Shown here: piece after piece, positions 8,671 through 18,310 of the stretch
Numbering within the stretch: position 1 is the first letter of the stretch
Layout: each line of letters starts with the position of its first letter
Source: Bacillus sp. 03113
GTDB lineage: Bacteria; Bacillota; Bacilli; Bacillales; Cytobacillaceae
Direction of reading: 5' to 3'
Assembly: GCF_006546985.1 (NCBI RefSeq)
Contig: NZ_VATK01000009.1
Location: 62,001 to 126,000 of the forward strand
DNA length: 64,000 nucleotides
Notes under the pieces: model-generated
What the model was told of the DNA's origin: nothing
Database searches by the model: none
The model's input: only the letters and a program-made list of their open reading frames with translations
Made by a program: the position numbers and the translations under genes

Positions 8671-9302
8671 CCACTTCATCCCCTTCTTTTATTTTTCCTA
8701 ATACTTTCTTTTTTAGCGACAATAAAAAGCTTCATCTTTTATGAAAAATTCATCCACCCCTTTACCGCTTTTTCTTCACCCCCCATTTTCATGCGCTTAA
8801 TTGACGGATAACAAATTGTAGATTTCTAGGGTCAGAGTATTCTCACTCTGGTCTTCTGTTTCTTTGATCCCTTATATTCCTATTTGTGACCCAGCGTGAA
8901 ACTGCGATCATATCAATGACCTGCTTACTTAGGAGTGAAGTGGATTAAATCGACTTACATATTTCAAAACTCTGTCGACGATTTCGTAGCGTAACAAGGA
9001 ATAGGCACTCGCCGTTTATGCTAGTTTAAGCTTTCTAACAATGAGCTTTGCGTACTAGTACCAAATACACCTAAACTCCAATCCTTCGTTACACTCCTAA
9101 AAACAAAAATGGCACCCTGGCACAGAAATAATTTCTGCACCAAAGGCACCATTGCCAACCATTTTCACTTGTTAATAATACTATAATGCAAGTTGTAGAA
9201 AAATTCAATATATTTAATTTATTTTTTATGGACATTTCATGATTGGGGTTAGATGCTGGTTAAAAGTTTGTTTTGTTATTTTTAAGAAAAAATAGATGAT
9301 GT
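8671..9302. other. Long intergenic region, no gene found
   Basis: About 630 bp between the acetamidase-like gene and the histidine kinase. No frame shows a family signature. A short dyad (CAGAGT..ACTCTG) lies near 8832 and an imperfect symmetric block (ATGGCACC..GGCACCAT) near 9109-9152. The mixed composition and broken frames suggest remnants of decayed DNA, but no insertion-sequence ends could be defined. Confidence 0.5.
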
Positions 9303-10631
9303 TTAATGACTATCAATAGGTATCGAGAACTTTATCCCCAACCCACCTTTTTGAGAATGAAACGCCCTGATTTCTCCGCCATGCCGCTCAATAATGGATT
9401 GACAGCTCGCCAGACCAAGTCCCGTTCCTCCTGTTTCACTTTGACGTGATTGATCCACTGTAAAGAAACGCTGAAAAAGGAATGCGAGATCACTATCTGG
9501 AACACCTATGCCATTATCTTCGATCACAAAAAAGGCATATTCCCCTTTTAAATATCCATTCATATAAACTTCAAGCTCTTCTTTAGCACCATACCTGACA
9601 GAATTACTAAACAAATTGGCAAAAACTCTTCGTAGCATCGGTTCATTAATTGAAAAACATTCGTTTGCAAAATGATGTTCCCAAAATAATTCATAGTCGA
9701 GTCCTGAAAGCTCAGCCTCATATTCTATGGCAACACTCTCAAAAAAATCTTTTATTCTAATCGAATGAAAACTAATCGATGGTAAAAGCACTTCATTTTT
9801 CGTAAATGCTGAAAATTCATTGATCAAGTCAGTAATATCTCTTGATTTCTTGCCGATAAGATTTAAGTATTCTTCCTTATCAATTTCTGATAAAGATTTC
9901 TTTGTTAATAATAATTCGATGAAACCATTTATTGATGTTAACGGCGTCTTAAGATCATGAGTAATCGCTGCAACCATATCAATTTGCTCTTTGTTAGATT
10001 GATGAATCCTTTCCTGCATTTCACTAACATGCTCAAATAGTTCGCCAATTTCATCTTTTCTATTATGCATAATCGGATGAAAAGGGCTATGATATTTAAT
10101 ATTTCTTAAGCGTTTATTTAAATTTTGAATCGGTTTTGTAATTAAATAATGCAAATAAATCGTTAATGCGATAAAAATCAAAGCTAACGCGATCATTAAC
10201 AACAATAACGTCTCCGAAAAAACAGTTTTTAATATAATATCTTGTGGGTTTAAAGGCCTTTGCAGCTTCAAGAGTAGGACTGTTTCTCCATTGTGATCCT
10301 TAATTTGATACCATGTTTCGCTAGGTTCTCTATCTTTTCGAGCACCTCGAAAAACATATAATTCTTTAAAACTTGGATCATATAAAGATAAAGTTATTTT
10401 CTCTCGTGTGATCGTTTTTTTCATATAAGCTTCAATTGCATCGACATCTGGATATAATTCCTCTATTTTTAAAGGGATCACTCTATCCTTTAATTGATGT
10501 TCATGGCGAATATCCGTTACTCTTGTGATTATGCTCTCAATTACATCCATTTTAATATAAATAGCAATCATGACAGCTAAGATCATAATGATAAATGAAA
10601 ATAAAAGAGGAAGCTTTAGTTTAAGTTTCAT
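9303..10631 (-). CDS. Sensor histidine kinase (HAMP, HisKA, HATPase)
   Basis: A 442-residue membrane kinase. Two membrane helices (about residues 8-27 and 142-162) flank an extracellular sensor of about 110 residues. A HAMP-like linker, the phospho-acceptor His225 in THDLKTPLTS, an N-box around NLFSNSVRYG, and G boxes DNGIGVPDSDL and GGTGLGLA follow. It lies 5 bp after its response regulator and two genes after a lipoprotein, in one operon. The signal is unknown. Confidence 0.93.
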   Translation of the reverse strand: MKLKLKLPLLFSFIIMILAVMIAIYIKMDVIESIITRVTDIRHEHQLKDRVIPLKIEELYPDVDAIEAYMKKTITREKITLSLYDPSFKELYVFRGARKDREPSETWYQIKDHNGETVLLLKLQRPLNPQDIILKTVFSETLLLLMIALALIFIALTIYLHYLITKPIQNLNKRLRNIKYHSPFHPIMHNRKDEIGELFEHVSEMQERIHQSNKEQIDMVAAITHDLKTPLTSINGFIELLLTKKSLSEIDKEEYLNLIGKKSRDITDLINEFSAFTKNEVLLPSISFHSIRIKDFFESVAIEYEAELSGLDYELFWEHHFANECFSINEPMLRRVFANLFSNSVRYGAKEELEVYMNGYLKGEYAFFVIEDNGIGVPDSDLAFLFQRFFTVDQSRQSETGGTGLGLASCQSIIERHGGEIRAFHSQKGGLGIKFSIPIDSH

Positions 10632-10636
10632 GCTCT

Positions 10637-11344
10637 CTACCCTTCAAGGACAAATTTATATCCGATTCCCCAAATAGTCTTGATAGAATCAAATTCCTTT
10701 CCTAGCTTTTTCCTTAGATTTTTTATATGAACGGTAACAGTATTAATATCCCCGAACTCATCGCCCCACACATTTTCGTAAATTTGTTCTCTGCTTAACA
10801 CTTGATTTGGATGATCATAAAGATAGGATAAAATTTGAAATTCTTTCGTAGATAAATCCATTTTTTTATCATATAGAAAGGCTTCATACGTGACCTTATT
10901 TAAAGACAAAGGACCCTTTGACATATAGTTTCCACTTGTTTGTACTTCCTCATGTTGACTAAGCCACTCTTTTTGCAATCGATCAATCTTTCGAAAATGG
11001 GCTTTCACTCTTGATGTAAGTTCATGAATGCTGAATGGTTTTGTCATATAATCATCAGCTCCTATTTCTAAGCCGATTACCTTATCCATATCCCGATCCC
11101 TAGCACTAAGAATCAGAATAGGAATATTATATTGCTGCCGTAAAATTCTACAAACCTCTAATCCATCTAACCCTGGCATCATGATATCTAAAATAATAAA
11201 GTCAATCTTCCCTTCCTTTACTTTATCTAACGCTTCTTGACCTGAGTATGCAGGTTTTACATCAAATTGTTCATATTTTAATCCATCCGAAATAAGCCTT
11301 ACGATATCGCGATCGTCATCCACTACTAAAATCGTTTTTTGCAT
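10637..11344 (-). CDS. Response regulator, OmpR/PhoB family
   Basis: A receiver domain (acidic pocket VVDDD, phospho-acceptor Asp about residue 53 in ILDIMMPG, Lys in MTKPF) followed by a winged helix (STKEFQILSYL, VTVHIKNLRKKLG, IWGIGYKF). The ATG at 11344 has AGGTG 6 nt upstream; a GTG three codons earlier overlaps the stop of the lipoprotein gene. It is the cognate partner of the kinase downstream. Confidence 0.93.
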   Translation of the reverse strand: MQKTILVVDDDRDIVRLISDGLKYEQFDVKPAYSGQEALDKVKEGKIDFIILDIMMPGLDGLEVCRILRQQYNIPILILSARDRDMDKVIGLEIGADDYMTKPFSIHELTSRVKAHFRKIDRLQKEWLSQHEEVQTSGNYMSKGPLSLNKVTYEAFLYDKKMDLSTKEFQILSYLYDHPNQVLSREQIYENVWGDEFGDINTVTVHIKNLRKKLGKEFDSIKTIWGIGYKFVLEG

Positions 11345-11345
11345 G

Positions 11346-12029
11346 CTACTCACCTAATTTTTTGTTTTTTCTTTTCATATACCATACACCAAATGTGATA
11401 ACAAGTACGATTAGAATCCCTACAATCAGTATCGAAATATTTTTTATATTTGGTACAGTAAAGTCGAAATAAATAGGCGTTGCTTCCGTAAGAGATATAT
11501 TCCAGCTTAATGTTTTCCCCTCCTTACGATCGGCATTATACTTCCCAATTGAATCAATGGGCAAGGTGACCTTAAAATCAAAATCCATTTTTTCTAAAAA
11601 CAAATCAAAAAGGTTTTTAGGAATATTTTTCGAATCTATACGATTTAATGTACCTTCTATATATGTACTTGGATCAATTTCCCCATTAACTTCATATTTT
11701 GTGTAAAAGAATCCGCTCGTCACTTTTACAGAAAAAGTTTGAAGCTTATCTTCCTTTGTTTTAAAGGAATTTATGTGTTTCTCTGCATGATACTTAAGAT
11801 TTTCTCCATCTGTCATCCTTTCAAATTCAAACCCATTTTCGGTAAATTGTTTTTTTATTTTCTCTTCGAATGTTGAATCTAAAAACATTTTTGCACGAGA
11901 GTTTAGCAACATATCAAAATGAAGATCCATATTTCCATTTTTCTTTATGTATAAATGTCCAGTTCCTTTTGCACAGCCTGTTAATGCCATTAAAAGTACA
12001 AATGATAATAATATTAGTTTTTTAATCAT
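11346..12029 (-). CDS. Lipoprotein with LppM/DUF3153-like domain and C-terminal membrane anchor
   Basis: A 227-residue protein with a lipobox (LMALTGCAKG), an extracytoplasmic domain resembling DUF3153/LppM lipoproteins and a second hydrophobic helix with a Lys/Arg-rich tail (about residues 200-227). It would be fixed at both ends, with the domain outside the cell. Its stop codon directly precedes the response regulator gene, so it probably feeds or is controlled by this two-component system. Family assignment is from overall layout only. Confidence 0.65.
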   Translation of the reverse strand: MIKKLILLSFVLLMALTGCAKGTGHLYIKKNGNMDLHFDMLLNSRAKMFLDSTFEEKIKKQFTENGFEFERMTDGENLKYHAEKHINSFKTKEDKLQTFSVKVTSGFFYTKYEVNGEIDPSTYIEGTLNRIDSKNIPKNLFDLFLEKMDFDFKVTLPIDSIGKYNADRKEGKTLSWNISLTEATPIYFDFTVPNIKNISILIVGILIVLVITFGVWYMKRKNKKLGE

Positions 12030-12269
12030 ATTTTCCTCCTGTCACATGAACATATTTCAATCTTATCAAGAAGAAATAAAATAAAAATAAAAGAAAAATG
12101 AAAAATTATAAACGCTCTCTGATCATATGAGATTACGCTTACTGCTCAAGATCGTTCTATTGATAATTTTTTGATTATTGGAATTTGTAATTAAAAAAGG
12201 AGTTTCTTTCACTTTCACGAATATGTACACACAGACCAAGTATCAAATTCTAGGAACGGAGGCTTATTT

Positions 12270-12734
12270 ATGAGCTATTGTGATGAGATGAGAAAAATGA
12301 TTGGAACTTCTCCGCTTATTATCGTTCGACCTAGTGTGGTAATTATTAATCAAAATGGGGAAATTTTATTGAACAGATACGCTGATGAAGAATGGATGAT
12401 CCCCGGCGGAATATTACAGTTAGATGAAACGGTTGAGGATTGTTTGAAAAGAAATGCAAAAGATGATATTGGAATTACCTTACATAAATTAAATTTGTTT
12501 GGTGTATATTCAGGCAATGAATTATATACAAGAACAGAAGATGGAGATGAGTATTACAACGTTGCTATAGGTTATATTTGTACTGAATACGAAGGAGAAA
12601 TAATGCCTGATCAAAATCAAGCTATAGAAGCTAAGTTTTTTAAAGTAGATGATTTACCTGTAAACACAAATCCTTTCATTCAAAAGAAGATAGTTGATTT
12701 AAAAATGCAACTAAAGAACTTTTTGAATGTTTAA
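12270..12734 (+). CDS. NUDIX domain protein with a degenerate Nudix box
   Basis: A 154-residue protein with the NUDIX opening (PSVVIINQNGEILLNRY, then WMIPGG). The box that normally ends REUxEExGU reads RNAKDDIGI at residues 61-69: the first Glu is Asn and the two metal-binding Glu are Asp. The fold is likely kept while pyrophosphohydrolase activity may be altered. GGAGG lies 8 nt before the ATG. It stands alone between divergent and convergent neighbours and ends before a terminator at 12781. Confidence 0.8.
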   Translation: MSYCDEMRKMIGTSPLIIVRPSVVIINQNGEILLNRYADEEWMIPGGILQLDETVEDCLKRNAKDDIGITLHKLNLFGVYSGNELYTRTEDGDEYYNVAIGYICTEYEGEIMPDQNQAIEAKFFKVDDLPVNTNPFIQKKIVDLKMQLKNFLNV

Positions 12735-12780
12735 CATCGGTTCAAAGCTCAATGGAAGGGGTAAATTGGGATAAAAAAAG

Positions 12781-12812
12781 AGAACTCGCTACAGCACGCT
12801 GTAACGAGTTCT
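12781..12812. terminator. Bidirectional Rho-independent terminator
   Basis: Fifteen-base arms, AGAACTCGCTACAGC and GCTGTAACGAGTTCT (one mismatch), separated by 2 nt and flanked by an A-run on the left. It sits between the convergent NUDIX and 3D-domain genes and can serve both. Confidence 0.85.
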
Positions 12813-12832
12813 TAGTTTCTTTATTGAACGAA

Positions 12833-13984
12833 CTAGTCAAGAATTTTCACCTTTACATTTCTTCTTCCCCATTGCAATGCTTGTGCATTTGATGGCATTA
12901 GCACATCAATTTTATAACCGCGAATCGCTCCACCTGTATCACCAGCGATGGCCACTCCATATCCGTCCACCCAAACCTTTTTTCCAAGAGGAATAATCGC
13001 TGGGTCAACCGCAATCAATTTTAAATTAGGATTGTCTTTAATATTATAACCCAACGCCGTGGTCGTTCCTTGGGTACTTTCAAAACTGTATGCCGTAGAG
13101 GAAACATAAAATTCATTGCTTGCTGATTGTGAAGTATTTACGGTTGATGCTTGGGCTTGCGATGGAGTTTGAGCAGCAACCGGTGCTTCCTCTATAGGAG
13201 CTTCTTTCACAACAGCTTTCGCAGCTTCCTGTTCTTTCGTTAACTGTGCCTGAACTTGCTGAACCTGCACTTGAATCCTTTGTTTATTTTGTTCTGCTTC
13301 ACTAATTTCTTTAGATAATGAAGTATATTTTGCTTGCAAAGCATTTAAAGTTGTAATTTGTGTTTGAAGATTTTTCTCTAATTCAGCTTGATTTTGAGCA
13401 AAATTATTTTGTTCTTTTTGCAATCGTTCCTCTTGCAAGGCAATCTCATTTTTCTCATCTTCAATTTTTTGAATATCATTTTTTTGTTGTTTTAATATAC
13501 TGTTGTCAGCATTTAACAAGGTGGTTACGGCATTGATTCGATCAAGTAAATCTACTAAATTTTCTGAACTTGCTAATGTTTGAATAACGATATTCGTCGA
13601 ATCTTGAGATTGAAGAGCTACCAACCGCTTTTTCATCACATCTTCACGCATATAAACTTTATCTTCAAGCACGATAATTTCTTCTTTTTTCTTTTCAATA
13701 AGAATTTGAGTATCTTCAATTCGCTTTTTATTTTTTGCAATCGCTTCGTTGTTTTGATTAATAGTCGTATGTAATGATTTCAATACAGTTTCTATTTTCT
13801 TCGTATCTACATCTACAGATTTTTTTTCATTTTCCTTTTGCTTAATGATTGTTTCAGAATTCTCCAGTTGCTTTTGAACATCCTTTAAGGTTTTTTGACT
13901 TGTTTCTGCATGAGCAACAATTGCGATCGAAAAACAAAAAACACTTGTTAATAGTGTAAGAAATACGCGCTGTATCACTCGCAT
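12833..13984 (-). CDS. Secreted cell-wall protein with coiled coil and C-terminal 3D domain
   Basis: 383 residues: a signal peptide ending near AHAETS, a long Lys/Glu/Gln-rich coiled coil (about residues 28-255) like the N-terminus of CwlO/PcsB proteins, a Pro/Ala/Gln/Ser-rich linker, and a 3D domain at the end, named for its Asp residues (AVDPAIIPLG, AGDTGGAIRG, KIDVLM). 3D domains of YocH/Rpf-like proteins are lytic or muralytic folds. A role in wall turnover is inferred. The gene is monocistronic. Confidence 0.87.
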   Translation of the reverse strand: MRVIQRVFLTLLTSVFCFSIAIVAHAETSQKTLKDVQKQLENSETIIKQKENEKKSVDVDTKKIETVLKSLHTTINQNNEAIAKNKKRIEDTQILIEKKKEEIIVLEDKVYMREDVMKKRLVALQSQDSTNIVIQTLASSENLVDLLDRINAVTTLLNADNSILKQQKNDIQKIEDEKNEIALQEERLQKEQNNFAQNQAELEKNLQTQITTLNALQAKYTSLSKEISEAEQNKQRIQVQVQQVQAQLTKEQEAAKAVVKEAPIEEAPVAAQTPSQAQASTVNTSQSASNEFYVSSTAYSFESTQGTTTALGYNIKDNPNLKLIAVDPAIIPLGKKVWVDGYGVAIAGDTGGAIRGYKIDVLMPSNAQALQWGRRNVKVKILD

Positions 13985-14284
13985 AAGACAACTCCTTCCT
14001 TGTACTCATACTATTTATATCATATGGATCAGGGATGAACTTTTACAGTTAGATTAAGAATCTTGTCATATTTCATTGAATTTCAATGAGAAAAAAGGGA
14101 TGAAATTTGATTAAACTCCCTATAATAAAGGCTTTCGGTCATAAAAGGCAGATATTTCTACTTAAAAAAGTCAGCAATATTTCTGTAATATAAATGTAAA
14201 AGAAGGGCATTTATGAAAATCTCTGCACAGATTTTTTATATTTATGATGTAAAATCGTAGTACACAATTGAAAATAGGTGAGAT
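13985..14284. other. Divergent promoter region
   Basis: About 300 bp between the divergent 3D-domain gene and a kinase gene. It is AT-rich and must hold promoters for both directions. No clear operator, terminator or small gene was found. Confidence 0.5.
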
Positions 14285-15664
14285 ATGTTGAAAAAAATTT
14301 CAGTGAAGCTCGGAGTATTGTTTTTTTTGATTATTTTTGGATTGATGACATTTATGTTTTTCTTTTTACATGAAGGGATTGCTGATTCGAGAGTTGAAGA
14401 AGAGCTAAATGCTCTTCAAGCAAGGGGAAACTCTCATAGAACCATTCTTGAAAAACATTTTAATGCTGAGACGATTGATCATGTTGTATTAATGGAATCT
14501 GAATCAGATACTGATGTTGTCATTACAGATAAATCCGGGAATGTAATCGACTCTTCCGCACAAAGCAGCCTATTTAAAGATTATTTGAAATCTCCTTCAA
14601 CTACTATTCCAAGAAAGGGAAAAGTGATAGAAAACAATTGGGCTGAACATCCATATATCGCAACCATCAGTCCTATACAAATGGATGGACAACTTACTGG
14701 CTATGTATACATGTTTCAAAATACAGCGTCTGTTCATTCCTTAATTCAGCACTTAAATGAACACTTTATATTCGCAGGGTGGATCTCCATCTGTCTCACA
14801 ATTATTATTATTATCTTTCTTTCAATAGGCATCACGAAACCGCTTATTAAAATGAAGGAAGCAACCTCGCAAATTAGTAAAGGAAATTTCTCAGTTTCCC
14901 TTCCTAAAACAACAGATGATGAATTAGGAGATTTAGCAAAATCTATTGAATTATTAGCTACCGATTTAAATTACTTAAAACAAGAACGTAATGATTTTTT
15001 AGCTAGTATTTCCCATGAGCTCCGAACTCCCCTTACTTATATGAAGGGATATGCAGATATCGTACTAAAGCGTGATTTGTCTAGTCAGGAAAGAGAAAAA
15101 TATTTAAAGATCATAGTAGAGGAAACAAATCGATTATCCGATTTAGTTAAAGAATTATTTGATCTAGCTAAAATCGATCAAAATTCTTTTATCATTCAAG
15201 AAAAACGAATCGATTTAAAGGAGTTTATGACAAGAATCGAGCAGAAGCTTTCTCCTGCTTTTCAGGAAAAAAGGATTCACTTTGAAGTCATCTGCCCATC
15301 AAATATTTTTGTGAATGCTGATCCATTGAAGCTTGAGCAAATCATTTTCAACTTATTGGACAATTCAATGAAGTACTCTCAAGAAGGCGCACACATTTTA
15401 TTAAAGGTATGGAAAAACAAGAATACGATTCATATCAACATCAAAGATAACGGAAAAGGGATACCGGAAAAGGACATCCCTTATATATTTAATCGGTTTT
15501 ACCGTGTTGATAAATCCCGAACACGAGCGCTTGGAGGGACAGGACTTGGTCTTGCGATTGTGAAAGAACTTGTCAACGCACATGGAGCTGAAATTTCGGT
15601 TAAAAGTTCGGAAAATATTGGGACAGAATTCGAATTAATCTTCAAAGGAGCACAGAAAATATGA
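14285..15664 (+). CDS. Sensor histidine kinase (HAMP, HisKA, HATPase)
   Basis: A 459-residue kinase with membrane helices at about residues 8-29 and 163-183 around a 130-residue extracellular sensor, then HAMP, phospho-acceptor His244 in SHELRTPLTYM, N-box NLLDNSMKYS and G boxes DNGKGIPEKD and GGTGLGLA. AGGTGAG precedes the ATG. Its TGA overlaps the next ATG (ATGA), so it is translationally coupled to its response regulator. Confidence 0.94.
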   Translation: MLKKISVKLGVLFFLIIFGLMTFMFFFLHEGIADSRVEEELNALQARGNSHRTILEKHFNAETIDHVVLMESESDTDVVITDKSGNVIDSSAQSSLFKDYLKSPSTTIPRKGKVIENNWAEHPYIATISPIQMDGQLTGYVYMFQNTASVHSLIQHLNEHFIFAGWISICLTIIIIIFLSIGITKPLIKMKEATSQISKGNFSVSLPKTTDDELGDLAKSIELLATDLNYLKQERNDFLASISHELRTPLTYMKGYADIVLKRDLSSQEREKYLKIIVEETNRLSDLVKELFDLAKIDQNSFIIQEKRIDLKEFMTRIEQKLSPAFQEKRIHFEVICPSNIFVNADPLKLEQIIFNLLDNSMKYSQEGAHILLKVWKNKNTIHINIKDNGKGIPEKDIPYIFNRFYRVDKSRTRALGGTGLGLAIVKELVNAHGAEISVKSSENIGTEFELIFKGAQKI

Positions 15665-16338
15665 GAACCCTTTTATTAGTAGACGATGAACCGATGATGC
15701 TAGATTTACTAGAATTATATTTGTCGCCACTTGGCTATTCCTGCATTAAAAAAGAATCAGCAAAGAATGCCATTAACCATTTGAAATCTCAATCGGTTGA
15801 TCTCATATTATTAGATGTTATGATGCCAGAGATGGACGGATGGGAAGCATGTCAGGAAATCAGAAAATATTGGGATACTCCGATTATTATGCTAACGGCA
15901 ATGAGTGAAAAAACAGATATCGTAAAAGGATTAAAGCATGGGGCAGATGACTATATTACAAAACCTTTTGATGAAGAAGAGCTGACAGCTAGAATTGAAG
16001 CAGTATTACGAAGACAAAAAAGCGACTCTGGTAAAATTTCATTTCGTGGTCTCACACTTGATCAGGATTCTTTTCAACTTCGTTATTACGGAAAAGAAAT
16101 CTCCTTAACACCAAAGGAATTTGGAATGATGAGTTTATTTCTAAAAAATCAAAATAAAGTGTTTACGAGAGAGCATTTAATAACGTCGATTTGGGGATAT
16201 GATGTTTCTACTGAAGATAGAACAATTGATTCTCACGTCAGAAATTTACGTGAAAAGCTTAGAAAAGCTGGTTTTCCCGCTGATGAGCACTTAATAACCG
16301 TCTGGGGAGTAGGCTATAAATGGACTGGGCAGGGCTAA
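15661..16338 (+). CDS. Response regulator, OmpR/PhoB family
   Basis: 225 residues. The receiver has the acidic pair in LVDDE, Asp52 in LLDVMMPEMDG and Lys in ITKPFDEEE; the output winged helix ends VWGVGYKW. It overlaps the kinase by 4 bp and is followed 3 bp later by a TVP38-type membrane protein, so all three form one operon. Targets are unknown. Confidence 0.94.
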   Translation: MRTLLLVDDEPMMLDLLELYLSPLGYSCIKKESAKNAINHLKSQSVDLILLDVMMPEMDGWEACQEIRKYWDTPIIMLTAMSEKTDIVKGLKHGADDYITKPFDEEELTARIEAVLRRQKSDSGKISFRGLTLDQDSFQLRYYGKEISLTPKEFGMMSLFLKNQNKVFTREHLITSIWGYDVSTEDRTIDSHVRNLREKLRKAGFPADEHLITVWGVGYKWTGQG

Positions 16339-16341
16339 AAA

Positions 16342-16911
16342 ATGGAAGGACTATTGTTTTACCTCAATCCAGTCTTTGCTGCTTTGATTAGCATTGGGCT
16401 TAACATTTTTATCGCGATAGCAGGGGTATTGCCAAGCACCTTTATTACAATTGGAACAATTGGATACTTTGGACTTAAAACCGGTTTGATCATTTTGATT
16501 ATAGGTGAAGCGTTGGGAGCGATTGTTAGCTTTATCCTATATCGCAAAGGGATACATAAGCTTTCAGCAAATCCAAAAAGCAAAATGAAGAAATTTAAGT
16601 TGCTGCAAAGGTTAAAAAACACTGGTGGCGTAACAGCCATTTTTTTTGTCGTGTTACTTAGAATCCTTCCTTTCGTACCCTCTGGAGCTGTAACATTAAC
16701 AGCCGCATTTAGTAAAATCAACCTTGTTTCCTTTAGCTTTGCGAGTACGATAGGAAAAATTCCCGCTTTATTAATTGAAGCCTATTCCACAGTCTATGTG
16801 CTTAACTTAAAAACCGAATGGCAATTTAGTTTAATTATTTTTGTTATCATTCTTTATCTCCTCTATTTGCTTTGGAAAAGAAAGAAAATCTTATACACGA
16901 ACAAAAAATAA
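16342..16911 (+). CDS. TVP38/TMEM64 (VTT/SNARE-associated domain) membrane protein
   Basis: A 189-residue multi-spanning protein with the VTT-domain signature: PSTFITIGTIGYFG, a Gly-rich G..LGAIVSFILYR helix, and a conserved RILPFVPSGAVTLTAAFSKI motif. DedA/TVP38 proteins handle lipid scrambling or membrane homeostasis. It is the third gene of a kinase-regulator operon, suggesting an envelope-stress link. Its stop codon lies inside the left arm of the terminator. Confidence 0.85.
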   Translation: MEGLLFYLNPVFAALISIGLNIFIAIAGVLPSTFITIGTIGYFGLKTGLIILIIGEALGAIVSFILYRKGIHKLSANPKSKMKKFKLLQRLKNTGGVTAIFFVVLLRILPFVPSGAVTLTAAFSKINLVSFSFASTIGKIPALLIEAYSTVYVLNLKTEWQFSLIIFVIILYLLYLLWKRKKILYTNKK

Positions 16912-16949
16912 AGAACAGACTGCAGTAGTTAGGGTCTGTTCTTTATTTT
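16905..16949. terminator. Bidirectional terminator overlapping both convergent stop codons
   Basis: Perfect 16-base arms, AAAATAAAGAACAGAC and its complement, with a 13-nt loop. The TAA of the VTT gene (16909-16911) lies in the left arm and the stop of the minus-strand kinase (16943-16945) lies in the right arm. Confidence 0.88.
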
Positions 16950-18310
16950 CTCGGGAAGTAAACTGTCACCGTTGTACCTACATTCACCTGGCTATCAATT
17001 TTTATTTCCCCGCGGTGGGCATCAACAAGAGCCTTTACAATTGAAAGACCAATGCCGATTCCCCCTGTTTTTCTGTCTCTTGATTTATCGCCTCGGTAAA
17101 ACCTTTCAAATAGATAGGGAAGATCCTTCTCTTCAATTCCTACTCCTTCGTCTTTGATTGAAAATCCTACAAAGTAATCTTTTTCTACCATTTCAACCAT
17201 TACACTTTTTCCAGCTGGTGAATACTGAAGAGCATTGTTTACAACATTCGTTAAAATTTGAATGACACGGTCTTGATCTGCTTTAAACCGATACTCTTTT
17301 TCAGATTTTAAGATATGCAAATGAACTCTTTTTTCAAGGAAAGCAGGACCAAATTGATTTTCTATAAGAGCAGCAATCTTCCCTGCTTCAATCTCCTTTT
17401 TATGAAGCTTAATTTGTGGATTTTCAGCGGCAAGCAGTTTTTCTAATTCATTTACAAGACGAACCAAACGCATTAATTCATCATGACTTTGTTGAAGCCT
17501 TTTCGGTGTTGGTTCCCATATTCCATCTTGATAGGCTTCGATCTGACTTCTTAATGTTGCCAGCGGAGTTCGAAGCTCATGAGCAAGGTCGTCTGTGAAC
17601 TGTTTCCTGAGCACTTCTTCTTTAGAAAGTGACTCAGCAAGGTCATTAAAGGATTGGCCAAGAGGCTTCAATTCTTCTGTCAATTCCTCAATTGGTACTC
17701 GTGTGTTCCACTTATGCTCTTGTAATTGTTGAACCGTCCTTGATAATTTATTAAACCCAAGCGCCAGTCGTTTTGAAAACAAAATACTGAACAAGAATGA
17801 TAGGATAACGGTTATAATAGCTGCAATATAAATATTTTGTTTAATTGTTTTCAAAAAGGCAAAATCCTCGCCAATCAGCCCTTCAGGATAGAAAACTTTC
17901 ATGCTTCCAATCACATTTTTATCAATTGATACATTGTGTATTTCGAACTGATAATCTTCGGAAAGCATTGAGTTCGGTTGTACATCCATATTTCCCATCA
18001 TTCCGTGCATGTTCATTGTATCTGCCATCAATTGTCCATTTGAGTTATAAACACGATAAAATAAATTGTCCGTCATTGCCTGCTCATGCATCAAACCCAT
18101 TATTTCATCATTAACGAGATTACCGCTCTCTTTATATTCTTGTTTCACTGCTTTTTCAATAAGACTAGTGTTTCTCTCTCTGTTCTCTCGTAAATAGTCA
18201 TTAAAATGATCTTCAAATCCCCATAAAATCGAAAAACTTGAAAGGAAAATTCCACAAAGCGAAACCACTAAGAAATAAAATAGTATTCTAGAACGCAACG
18301 TCTTTCGCAT
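16943..18310 (-). CDS. Sensor histidine kinase with a Met-rich extracellular loop (likely metal/copper sensor)
   Basis: A 455-residue kinase. Helices at about residues 9-29 and 158-180 bound an extracellular sensor carrying a Met/His cluster: M95, M99, M101, H102, M104, M105, M108 and M115. HAMP, His244 in AHELRTPLATL, N-box NVVNNALQYS and G boxes DEGVGIEEKD and GGIGIGLS follow. A GGAGGAAAA site precedes the ATG, which lies inside the upstream regulator gene (23-bp overlap). Met clusters bind Cu(I)/Ag(I), and the neighbours are copper genes, so copper sensing is inferred. Confidence 0.93.
   Translation of the reverse strand: MRKTLRSRILFYFLVVSLCGIFLSSFSILWGFEDHFNDYLRENRERNTSLIEKAVKQEYKESGNLVNDEIMGLMHEQAMTDNLFYRVYNSNGQLMADTMNMHGMMGNMDVQPNSMLSEDYQFEIHNVSIDKNVIGSMKVFYPEGLIGEDFAFLKTIKQNIYIAAIITVILSFLFSILFSKRLALGFNKLSRTVQQLQEHKWNTRVPIEELTEELKPLGQSFNDLAESLSKEEVLRKQFTDDLAHELRTPLATLRSQIEAYQDGIWEPTPKRLQQSHDELMRLVRLVNELEKLLAAENPQIKLHKKEIEAGKIAALIENQFGPAFLEKRVHLHILKSEKEYRFKADQDRVIQILTNVVNNALQYSPAGKSVMVEMVEKDYFVGFSIKDEGVGIEEKDLPYLFERFYRGDKSRDRKTGGIGIGLSIVKALVDAHRGEIKIDSQVNVGTTVTVYFPRK

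Noticed and set aside
8820-9060. Insertion-sequence remnant
   Set aside because: Composition and broken frames are suggestive, but no transposase motif, terminal inverted repeat or target duplication could be recognised.
9107-9155. Terminator-like block with GGCACC at both ends
   Set aside because: GGCACC is repeated directly, so the arms pair only in alternating short runs; no T-run follows.
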